Source: CAZTWC01 sp964617105 [NCBI: uncultured Myxococcia bacterium]
GTDB taxonomy: Bacteria; CAZTWC01
NCBI GenBank assembly: GCA_964617105.1
Contig: CAZTWC010000118.1
Coordinates: 1-10,262 of the forward strand
Direction: 5' to 3'
DNA: 10,262 nucleotides
The position numbers and the translations under genes were made by a program. The notes beneath the pieces were generated by a model, which was given only the letters and a program-made list of their open reading frames with translations, was not told the origin of the DNA and did no database searches. Every line of letters begins with the position of its first letter. The stretch's first letter is position 1. This document shows, piece by piece, positions 1 to 5,341 of the stretch.

Positions 1-54
1 ATGCGAGATATTTTTGTCGTAATCCCTTCTAATCAGGTCAATGGATTTGGATAC
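1..54 (-). CRISPR. Leader-proximal end of a CRISPR array (one repeat plus start of first spacer)
   Basis: Read on the minus strand, about 54 to 16 looks like a type III repeat. It ends in GAAGGGATTACGAC, so the last eight bases ATTACGAC would form the crRNA 5' tag, in the style of the ATTGAAAC-type tags of other type III repeats. AATCC (43-47 on this strand) and GGATT (21-25) can pair as a weak 5-bp stem. Bases 15 to 1 would then be the start of the newest spacer, and the array would continue beyond the left edge. The position fits: same strand as the cas genes and downstream of cas2. Only one copy is visible, so periodicity cannot be shown. The leader-side boundary is uncertain: 36-39 nt, beginning somewhere between 51 and 54. 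Confidence 0.72.
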
Positions 55-81
55 CACTCTTTGCAGGCAATTGAAAATGTT

Positions 82-131
82 GGGAAATATACCCTAAAAA
101 CAGGGATCTCGGGGGTATATCCCCCATACCC
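82..131 (-). repeat. Paired GGG-TATA-CCC palindromes in the repeat-proximal leader
   Basis: Two short symmetric elements lie 28-72 bp from the putative first repeat: GGGAAATATACCC at 82-94 and GGGGGTATATCCCCC at 111-125. Their centres are 30 bp apart, close to three helical turns. The second can also pair as GGGTAT (113-118) with ATACCC (126-131). Between them, CCCT (92-95) and AGGG (102-105) form a further small stem. Such elements could be leader protein sites or RNA hairpins; nothing in the sequence decides between these. Confidence 0.4.
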
Positions 132-165
132 TGCACCCCATTTTTTGGAATCATGGTTTTCTCCT

Positions 166-174
166 ATAATATCA
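166..174 (-). promoter_or_regulatory. Candidate extended -10 promoter for the CRISPR array
   Basis: Minus-strand TGATATTAT fits an extended -10 element: TG at 174-173, one base, then TATTAT at 171-166, five of six matches to TATAAT. Transcription would start near 158-160, giving roughly 105 nt of leader RNA before the first repeat. No recognisable -35 box lies 16-18 bp upstream, which extended -10 promoters can tolerate. The same bases read TATAAT at 165-170 on the plus strand, so the element could instead serve the opposite direction. Confidence 0.35.
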
Positions 175-182
175 TGCGCTTA

Positions 183-199
183 CAAGATCAGGGATCTTG
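183..199. repeat. 17-bp operator-like palindrome in the leader
   Basis: CAAGATC (183-189) and GATCTTG (193-199) are perfect 7-bp inverted arms around a 3-bp centre. It contains the CAGGGATCT core shared with the 14-bp inverted repeat. It sits about 9 bp upstream of the candidate extended -10 element, across the place of a -35 box, so a protein bound here would be placed to control array transcription. There is no T-run after the arms on either strand, so it is not a typical terminator. Confidence 0.5.
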
Positions 200-287
200 A
201 AATGCACTGTTTAATGATTTCAATAACTTAAGTCCGATTTGGATTATTTATATTAGATCCCTGTTTTTTCGGCCTAAGTCGTTGAAA

Positions 288-563
288 TTACACAATTATG
301 ACCTCTTCGTCATCGCGAACACTGCCCAGGCCGGATATTTCTATGTTGCCTTTACAGGTTTTACAGAGAATATAATAGCGGATACTGTCAACTTCTCTGT
401 CCAGGTGAAATTCCAGATCCCGCTTTAATTTTAAAAATTGCCTGTCATTGAGATTGCACTCAAACACACTTTTTTGCACTCTCTGACCATAATTTGTTAA
501 AATTTTGGCCATTTTTGTCCTTTTGCTTGTTTCTACTATATCATAGGTTATAACATAATACAA
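288..563 (-). CDS. cas2: CRISPR-associated protein Cas2
   Basis: Cas2 (91 residues) forms the dimer that bridges two Cas1 dimers in the spacer integration complex. The protein begins MYYVITYDI, the first beta strand of the ferredoxin-like fold, with the conserved metal-site aspartate at residue 8. QRVQKSVFEC (27-36) and a DSIRYYILC-type strand (59-67) are further family hallmarks, and the length is typical. The start is TTG at 563-561: no ATG or GTG gives the essential first strand, and the in-frame codon run upstream meets the cas1 TGA after four codons. GAGAAG eight bases before TTG is only a partial SD. cas2 follows cas1 by 12 bp in the same reading phase. It is the last gene before the leader and array. 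Confidence 0.96.
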   Translation of the reverse strand: MYYVITYDIVETSKRTKMAKILTNYGQRVQKSVFECNLNDRQFLKLKRDLEFHLDREVDSIRYYILCKTCKGNIEISGLGSVRDDEEVIIV

Positions 564-575
564 TTTTTCTACTTC

Positions 576-1628
576 TCATCCTTTCATCACATAGGATTGA
601 TATTCCTCTTCATCTTCCAGGCAACGGACCAAAAGCCTTGCCTGTTCCAGGAGGATATCACGATAGGTAAAACGTTTGCCGCGTGGTTCATAAAATATCT
701 TTTGGTTTAATTTCGACTCGAATTGCACTAAAAACTTTTTCATCCCCTGGTGAGTGAGGATAATCGGATAATCATCCTTTGCCGGAAACTCCTCGGCAAA
801 ATCAAATGCCGCCGGTTCGTTTTCGTCAGGACAGTAGAAATCAAGGTTTTTGATGATCTTCTTGTTGATCACCGCCAGCACCAGGGCATCGACCAATACC
901 GGTCGAAACTCCTCGATAATATCCAGCACCAGCGAGGGTCGGCCGTATTCGGGTTCGTGCAAACAACCAAGATATGGATCGAGTCCGACAATATTCACCT
1001 GGGTTTGGACGGCATTGGCCAAAAGTGTATAGCCCAGGCTCAAGAGTACATTGACAGGGTCTCTGGGCGGTCGCCGATTTCTACCGTTGAAACTAATCTC
1101 CTTAACCTTGATCAATTCGGCAAAACAACCAAAATATACCGCTGCCGCTTTGCCTTCGATACCCATAAGACTTTTGGTGGAAACACAGTCGGGGATTTTT
1201 TTGGACAGCACCCGTATTTGATGCAGGGCATTGATCACCTTTTCACTTTTTAGTTGGCGGTTGAGGCTTCGTAGTAGAGTGCGGCAATTATTTAGTTTAC
1301 CGGTAATATATTTGCCGGCTTGTTCCAACTTAAACTGTTTATCCTCCATTTTCTGGAACTGTGCCCGCCGAAGGTCAATATTTTTACCAAATTGCGATGT
1401 CAGACGACCGCGGTATTTGCCCCGCATCGACATAAAAACGGTGTCTATACCCTCCTGGAGCAAAAAATTGATAGTTGCCGGCGAAAGATTAATGTTTCCC
1501 ATCAACACCATCTGGTTCACCTTGAAAGCATGAACCCAGTGGATAATCTTACCCATTTTTTCGACCAATAACCGCTTGCCGCTCTTTCGCAACGAGGCCC
1601 CCTGATCGGTAACATAAAATATTGCCAT
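576..1628 (-). CDS. cas1: CRISPR-associated endonuclease/integrase Cas1
   Basis: Cas1 (350 residues) is the metal-dependent integrase that joins new spacers to the leader-end repeat together with Cas2. The catalytic elements are visible: E158 in LMGIEGKAAAVYF, H224 in GCLHEPEYGRPSL, and the acidic D236/E239/E240 stretch in LDIIEEFRPVLVD. The NVLLSLGYTLL helix (193-203) precedes them as in other Cas1 proteins. It is a stand-alone Cas1 of ordinary length, not fused to reverse transcriptase, Cas4 or Cas6. The ATG at 1628-1626 is one base after the cas6 TAA and has no strong SD, so translation probably depends on ribosomes finishing cas6. Its TGA is 12 bp from, and in phase with, the cas2 TTG. 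Confidence 0.97.
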   Translation of the reverse strand: MAIFYVTDQGASLRKSGKRLLVEKMGKIIHWVHAFKVNQMVLMGNINLSPATINFLLQEGIDTVFMSMRGKYRGRLTSQFGKNIDLRRAQFQKMEDKQFKLEQAGKYITGKLNNCRTLLRSLNRQLKSEKVINALHQIRVLSKKIPDCVSTKSLMGIEGKAAAVYFGCFAELIKVKEISFNGRNRRPPRDPVNVLLSLGYTLLANAVQTQVNIVGLDPYLGCLHEPEYGRPSLVLDIIEEFRPVLVDALVLAVINKKIIKNLDFYCPDENEPAAFDFAEEFPAKDDYPIILTHQGMKKFLVQFESKLNQKIFYEPRGKRFTYRDILLEQARLLVRCLEDEEEYQSYVMKG

Positions 1629-1629
1629 T

Positions 1630-2571
1630 TTATAAAGAGATATCCATCATCCCCAATCCAAAAGCAGTCTGTTTGCCGATATGTACCTTTTGGCAAAAAT
1701 CGAACAGAGGTAGGTATTCATCCAGGTCACCCTCAAAGGTGATGTCGCCGACAATGCCGCCCATTAGCATATTTTTGTCTTGGCGGCTGGAGTATCTTTT
1801 CCAGTCAAACCATTTCAGGTTGTTTCTGACCACTTTGATGTTTGCCGCCCTGCTCACCAATCCGGCGTAGTCGAGTTGCGGTTCACCGTCACCGTGATAT
1901 TTCATCAGTGATGATACCCTTCTCAGCATAGCCCGCACCAATATATGAAAGGGCAAATCAGCCATGAACTGGTTTTTGTGTTTTAGTCTGAGTGGAGTTA
2001 GAAAATTTAGCTTAATTCTTTTGCCTAACTGGCCGCTTTGTGCCCGTTCAACCGGCATCAATTTCAGCGATACCGGCTCTGGAACTTGAACATTTTGATC
2101 AGTTGATGAAAAAACCGGCTTCTCTCCACTCGACACCAGTTCGATTTTAAAGCGGGCACGCCGTCGTCCAATATTTTTGCCAATCCCTGTTTTGCCCATT
2201 TCTATAAAAGCATAGATAAAATATGGCAGATACTGATTCACCTCACCAAACAGCAAAAGGGAAAAACAAAAAGTGGAACCGCCGTCAAAATCGGTTTGAC
2301 TGGTCAAAGGTGGTTCAATCACATAGGGATGAGGTACAGCGGCAATCTTTTTGTTACCGTTTGGGGCATTGTTGCGGTCATCGGTTTCAAAAGTAATAGA
2401 ATAGATGCACTTTTCCCGCAAAATACAATCTGAGCAATCCTGCTTTTTCAAAGCGCAAGCCACTCTTTTAAGCGCATTACCAAAAGCCCCCCGAAAGGTG
2501 GAACCTTTATAATACGGCAAAACGGCATTGTCGGTAAAAACACACTTAAAATCGTATTTTTGAAATAGCAT
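1630..2571 (-). CDS. cas6: Cas6-family CRISPR pre-crRNA endoribonuclease (RAMP)
   Basis: This 313-residue RAMP protein resembles the divergent Cas6 group with the Cas6 C-terminal domain (PF10040-like). Early features are YKGSTFRGAFGNALKR (21-36) and a cysteine cluster C39, C46, C49, C55 that could bind zinc. The C-terminus carries the glycine-rich RAMP loop GKQTAFGLGMM (299-309). Cas6 cleaves the repeat RNA and leaves an 8-nt 5' handle. The histidine often found in the first 50 residues of canonical Cas6 is absent: the first His is H81, with others at 198, 209, 226 and 297, so the catalytic residue cannot be named. The ATG overlaps the cmr6 stop by one base (TAATG) and lacks a strong SD, suggesting coupling. 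Location between the effector genes and cas1 supports the processing role. Confidence 0.9.
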   Translation of the reverse strand: MLFQKYDFKCVFTDNAVLPYYKGSTFRGAFGNALKRVACALKKQDCSDCILREKCIYSITFETDDRNNAPNGNKKIAAVPHPYVIEPPLTSQTDFDGGSTFCFSLLLFGEVNQYLPYFIYAFIEMGKTGIGKNIGRRRARFKIELVSSGEKPVFSSTDQNVQVPEPVSLKLMPVERAQSGQLGKRIKLNFLTPLRLKHKNQFMADLPFHILVRAMLRRVSSLMKYHGDGEPQLDYAGLVSRAANIKVVRNNLKWFDWKRYSSRQDKNMLMGGIVGDITFEGDLDEYLPLFDFCQKVHIGKQTAFGLGMMDISL

Positions 2572-4067
2572 TATTTATTTCTCAGTTTCTCAATATGGGA
2601 ATCTATTTTCCCCAGTTCCATTTTGATTTTTGAGCCGATATTCGATTTCTTCTTTTTCTTTTTATTTAGTTTCTTTTTTTGTAGGTCTTTTTCCCATTGG
2701 CTAATCTTGTTCTTTAATTGTCTGGCCACAGTCTGTGATAGATCGTCAAGTTGAAACTTATTCTGTTGAGAATAATCATTAAAATCATTAATTTTTTTGA
2801 TTATTTGCATTTGTTCTTGCTCTATAAGGGAGAGATTATGCTCAACTGGCATTGGATTTTGCGTGTCTGTATCTTTTCCAACGGAAGTTTCCCACTTGAT
2901 GCCTGACGGTTCAAGCCAATCAGCAATTAATTGATCACGGTCTTCTGTCCATTTCCCCTTTTTTCTTGCACCCAGAGCGAATTTATTCGCTTTTTCCTTT
3001 ACTTTTCTGGCGACCTCAACATTGTTCTGTTGTTTTACAAAGTCTTCATTTTCCAACTTTTGTTTTAATTCGCCCCAACCATTGCATATATCAATCTTGT
3101 CTTTTATCTGAAGTATTGGATCTTCCGAAATCCGCCATATGTTTATGTTATTTAATAAGCCATCATCCTCTTTATCCTGGATAGAAATTGAAAAACGGCC
3201 GTACCCATTGGCGGTTTTAGCTCCGATACCCTCATCTTCAAGGGCGTGTCCGATAGCAATTTTTACCATTTTCGTTAGCTTTTCGCCATTTTCTGTTTTT
3301 TCTACAAGTACCCTGAATGCAAATGAAATACCTGGATTGACAGTCAAAAATTTAATTGGATTTGGATCCTGGGTGTCGGTTGGCGGTTTAGGTCGATCCC
3401 CCGAGTAATAATCACCATAGTGAGGAGTCATGATATCAACGTAAAGTTCTGGTTTGACCGTTGGATAAGCATCGAGAAAAATCGCTTTGCCACGGTAAGC
3501 ACACATCTCTTTTTTGGCATCACACATCTTTTCACCGCCGAATATTTCACTAATAAATGTGGCTGGATCGGTCTCATCCAAATAGAGTCCGTTTTTGTCA
3601 TTTTTCAATTTATCAAGAGGATAATTTTTCAGTATTTCCAGAGTATGAGCAAACCTGATAACACCTTTTAGACTGGAGGCTGGGATATAAGTTATACCCA
3701 GGTTATGGTCAAAGGTTATCCCGGTTTCACAGGGATGGGTTTGACCAATTCCAATCACCAACGGACTTTGCAATTTGGCTGTAAGAGTTAGTATATGGTA
3801 GCAACTGGACATATTTTCACAAAACTCTATCTGTTGGTGATGTTTTTTCAGCAGTAAATTGTTTAGTTCCGGGTTACCATTAACAACCTTTTCGTATTGT
3901 TTTTGGTAATAGTTTAGAGCATTTTCACTTTTGCCGGTTTTTTCTTCACAGTATTTAAACATATTTTGTTCACTTACAGGGACAAATTTGTTGAACCATA
4001 GAGAATAATTACCTTTCGAATAGTTTGACAGGCAATTTTGAGTGTCTTTACAGAATGGATAAATCAT
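2571..4067 (-). CDS. cmr6: Type III-B CRISPR RAMP protein Cmr6 with long C-terminal extension
   Basis: Cmr6 sits near the head of the Cmr complex, next to Cmr1, and contacts the 3' part of the crRNA. RAMP features are IPASSLKGVIR (128-138) and the glycine-rich loop GIGAKTANGYGR (280-291, numbered from the chosen start). The RAMP core appears to end near residue 297. About 200 further residues follow, rich in Lys, Gln and Glu, with a tryptophan-containing part (about 366-397) and a basic run at 464-474 (KKKLNKKKKKK). As I recall, Cmr6 is usually about 250-350 residues, so 498 is long. The open frame reaches back to a TTG at 4097, but ATG at 4067 has AAGGAGG five bases upstream (4079-4073), so 4067 is preferred. 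That SD overlaps the cmr5 stop; the gene's own stop overlaps cas6 by one base. Confidence 0.94.
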   Translation of the reverse strand: MIYPFCKDTQNCLSNYSKGNYSLWFNKFVPVSEQNMFKYCEEKTGKSENALNYYQKQYEKVVNGNPELNNLLLKKHHQQIEFCENMSSCYHILTLTAKLQSPLVIGIGQTHPCETGITFDHNLGITYIPASSLKGVIRFAHTLEILKNYPLDKLKNDKNGLYLDETDPATFISEIFGGEKMCDAKKEMCAYRGKAIFLDAYPTVKPELYVDIMTPHYGDYYSGDRPKPPTDTQDPNPIKFLTVNPGISFAFRVLVEKTENGEKLTKMVKIAIGHALEDEGIGAKTANGYGRFSISIQDKEDDGLLNNINIWRISEDPILQIKDKIDICNGWGELKQKLENEDFVKQQNNVEVARKVKEKANKFALGARKKGKWTEDRDQLIADWLEPSGIKWETSVGKDTDTQNPMPVEHNLSLIEQEQMQIIKKINDFNDYSQQNKFQLDDLSQTVARQLKNKISQWEKDLQKKKLNKKKKKKSNIGSKIKMELGKIDSHIEKLRNK

Positions 4068-4072
4068 CAAAG

Positions 4073-4079
4073 CCTCCTT
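4073..4079 (-). promoter_or_regulatory. Shine-Dalgarno of cmr6, fixing its start
   Basis: AAGGAGG on the minus strand ends five bases before ATG 4067. It overlaps the TAA of cmr5 (4080-4078), so termination of cmr5 and initiation of cmr6 happen at nearly the same place. The longer TTG start at 4097 has no comparable signal. Confidence 0.8.
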
Positions 4080-4455
4080 AGAAATTTGCATTGGCAAAAC
4101 GTTTTACCCATTGCAACAGTTTCAGGGTTTCATTTTGGGCATTCAGATATTTTACCTGGTTCATTTTGGAGATTTCCAGCATGAATTCCTTACGATTAGT
4201 CTGGCTGACAAAGTTGTTGTTTACATCCTTGTTTTTATATGAAAGCCATTGAATCACCATATTCACCAAAGTTGATTGCTTGTTGTTTTCATCTGCTTTT
4301 GACAACCAGAAAGCCAGGGCCTGGCCAAAGCCGTTTTGTAAAATCATTGAAGGCGCACCAGCGGCGAAGTTTTTAAATTTACCTTTTTTCTTATCTGGTA
4401 TTTCCAATACCATGGACAAAGCATACTCAGATCTCTTTTGTTCCACTGTTCTCAT
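4078..4455 (-). CDS. cmr5: Type III-B CRISPR complex small subunit Cmr5
   Basis: Cmr5 is the small, mostly helical, non-RAMP subunit that lines the Cmr4 filament and helps hold the crRNA-target duplex. The hallmark segment is GAPSMILQNGFGQALAFW (33-50), corresponding to the conserved hydrophobic helix of the family; the 125-residue length is normal. The open frame extends to a TTG at 4488, but ATG at 4455 has GGAGG six bases upstream (4466-4462) and forms an ATGA overlap with the cmr4 stop, so 4455 is preferred. The SD lies inside the last codons of cmr4. Its stop codon lies within the SD of cmr6. Position between cmr4 and cmr6 is the usual III-B order. Confidence 0.95.
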   Translation of the reverse strand: MRTVEQKRSEYALSMVLEIPDKKKGKFKNFAAGAPSMILQNGFGQALAFWLSKADENNKQSTLVNMVIQWLSYKNKDVNNNFVSQTNRKEFMLEISKMNQVKYLNAQNETLKLLQWVKRFANANF

Positions 4456-5327
4456 TTGGCACCTCCATTGATCCAGGAAATTTGACAAATACCACGTCCC
4501 AGGGTTTCATCGCCCCCTATTTGGATAAAATCTTTGACTGCATCTTCCAGCCAAGTTTTTATTTGGTTGGCCTGAATTATGGTTTCAAAATTTTGCCGGC
4601 TATAATGAGCGGCTGAATACATGACTGTGTCAGAAGGAAGAAGTTCTTCGTACCTGAGAGCACTATCTTTAGCTGTGCCGGTTTCGGCATCAATTTTAAT
4701 TTGGGTTTGAATTTCTGTACAGGATGAAACCACATAGTCAAACATCTTATCAGATATTATTAGCAACCTGTCCAGGTTATTGAATTTATCTTTAAAGAAA
4801 TTAAACCGACAATCTCCCTGGGCATTTACTACTGCATCTTCTAATATAACTTCTCCAATAATATTATTTTTGTTATCTCCGATAATTTTGGCTTGTGTGT
4901 CTTCGAGATTCGGGATTTCACCTCCTAATTCGAGACCGGCAAACCTGAGATCATTTTCTAACCGTTGCAAAACTGCCGGACTGGTAACCCATACAAAAGG
5001 GGCAATATTGGAGCGCACGGGAAAAGCCAATATCTTGGCATCAAAAAAGGCAACCGCACCAGGCAGGTTATCTTTTTTTTTGTCCCAACCGTCTTGCTCG
5101 TCAGACCCAAATATCTGGTTTATTTGCTCCCTGGCATTATTATCGGCGAAATTACGAAAATGGGCTCGAAAAGCCCCTTTTACCGCCGAAGCCTGAATGT
5201 GGGGCCAGTTGGTATGCCGCTCCCTTTGAATGGGCAGATCTACAGCACCGGTGGCAGAACCGCTTCCGGCATGGATTGGAGAAACAGCGTACAGTTGACA
5301 CAGTGAAATGATCTCTTTCTTAAACAT
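4452..5327 (-). CDS. cmr4: Type III-B CRISPR RAMP protein Cmr4 (target RNA backbone nuclease)
   Basis: Cmr4 (291 residues) forms the repeated backbone of the Cmr filament and cuts the bound target RNA at about 6-nt intervals. The signature SPIHAGSGSATGAVDLPIQRE (16-36) is intact and includes D30, equivalent by motif to the catalytic aspartate of characterised Cmr4 proteins. SAVKGAFR (47-54) is the RAMP helix, and IGGDETLGRG (270-279) is the glycine-rich loop near the C-terminus. ATG 5327 has AAGGAG six bases upstream (5339-5334), and 14 bp separate it from cmr3. Its TGA overlaps the cmr5 ATG by four bases. Target RNA cleavage should therefore be functional as far as the sequence shows. Confidence 0.97.
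   Translation of the reverse strand: MFKKEIISLCQLYAVSPIHAGSGSATGAVDLPIQRERHTNWPHIQASAVKGAFRAHFRNFADNNAREQINQIFGSDEQDGWDKKKDNLPGAVAFFDAKILAFPVRSNIAPFVWVTSPAVLQRLENDLRFAGLELGGEIPNLEDTQAKIIGDNKNNIIGEVILEDAVVNAQGDCRFNFFKDKFNNLDRLLIISDKMFDYVVSSCTEIQTQIKIDAETGTAKDSALRYEELLPSDTVMYSAAHYSRQNFETIIQANQIKTWLEDAVKDFIQIGGDETLGRGICQISWINGGAK
4462..4466 (-). promoter_or_regulatory. Shine-Dalgarno of cmr5, inside cmr4
   Basis: Minus-strand GGAGG followed by six bases and ATG 4455. It decides for the ATG over the upstream in-frame TTG at 4488 and makes cmr4 and cmr5 translationally linked through the ATGA overlap. Confidence 0.8.
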
Positions 5328-5341
5328 GTTAGTCTCCTTGT

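Larger units (their letters stand above)
96..268. repeat. Perfect 14-bp inverted repeat bracketing the leader
   Basis: AAAAACAGGGATCT at 96-109 is the exact reverse complement of AGATCCCTGTTTTT at 255-268. The nine-base core CAGGGATCT occurs a third time at 189-197, inside a separate palindrome. Three copies of one 9-mer within about 170 bp of non-coding DNA are unlikely by chance and suggest binding sites for one protein, or arms of a leader RNA structure. The 96-109 copy ends about 41 bp from the putative repeat. Confidence 0.6.
55..287 (-). promoter_or_regulatory. CRISPR leader between cas2 and the first repeat
   Basis: This 233-bp stretch holds no convincing gene and separates the cas2 stop codon from the first repeat, the normal place for a leader that drives array transcription and guides spacer insertion. 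It is rich in symmetric elements: a perfect 14-bp inverted repeat (96-109 and 255-268), a 17-bp palindrome (183-199), and two GGG...CCC palindromes near the repeat (82-94 and 111-125, centres 30 bp apart). No rho-independent terminator follows cas2, so readthrough from the cas operon into the array is possible. Assignment as leader depends on the repeat call to its left. Confidence 0.7.

Noticed and set aside
38-154. Minus-strand 38-residue frame in the leader (ATG 154, AGGAG upstream) that ends inside the first repeat
   Set aside because: The SD lies directly on the candidate -10 region, so the array transcript would start without it. Codons cover palindromes and the repeat, and the peptide resembles nothing known; probably chance.
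165-170. Perfect TATAAT on the plus strand in the leader
   Set aside because: No -35 at 16-18 bp (TTGGAA at 145-150 is only 14 bp away) and no gene downstream on that strand; kept only as a note on the minus-strand extended -10 candidate.
1-231. Plus-strand open frame of 76 codons at the left edge
   Set aside because: It runs through the putative repeat and leader, has no family resemblance and lies opposite the direction of all other genes; explained by the CRISPR array end.
226-281. Imperfect inverted repeat ACTTAAGTCCGA / TCGGCCTAAGT downstream of cas2 as a terminator
   Set aside because: The arms are imperfect, the loop is more than 30 bases and there is no T-run in the minus-strand direction after it.
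750-1253. Long plus-strand frame (167 codons) opposite cas1
   Set aside because: Antisense to a clear Cas1 coding sequence with intact motifs; no recognisable protein features.
4780-5306. Overlapping plus-strand frames (138 and 113 codons) opposite cmr4
   Set aside because: Shadows of the cmr4 coding strand; low-complexity translations with no family match.
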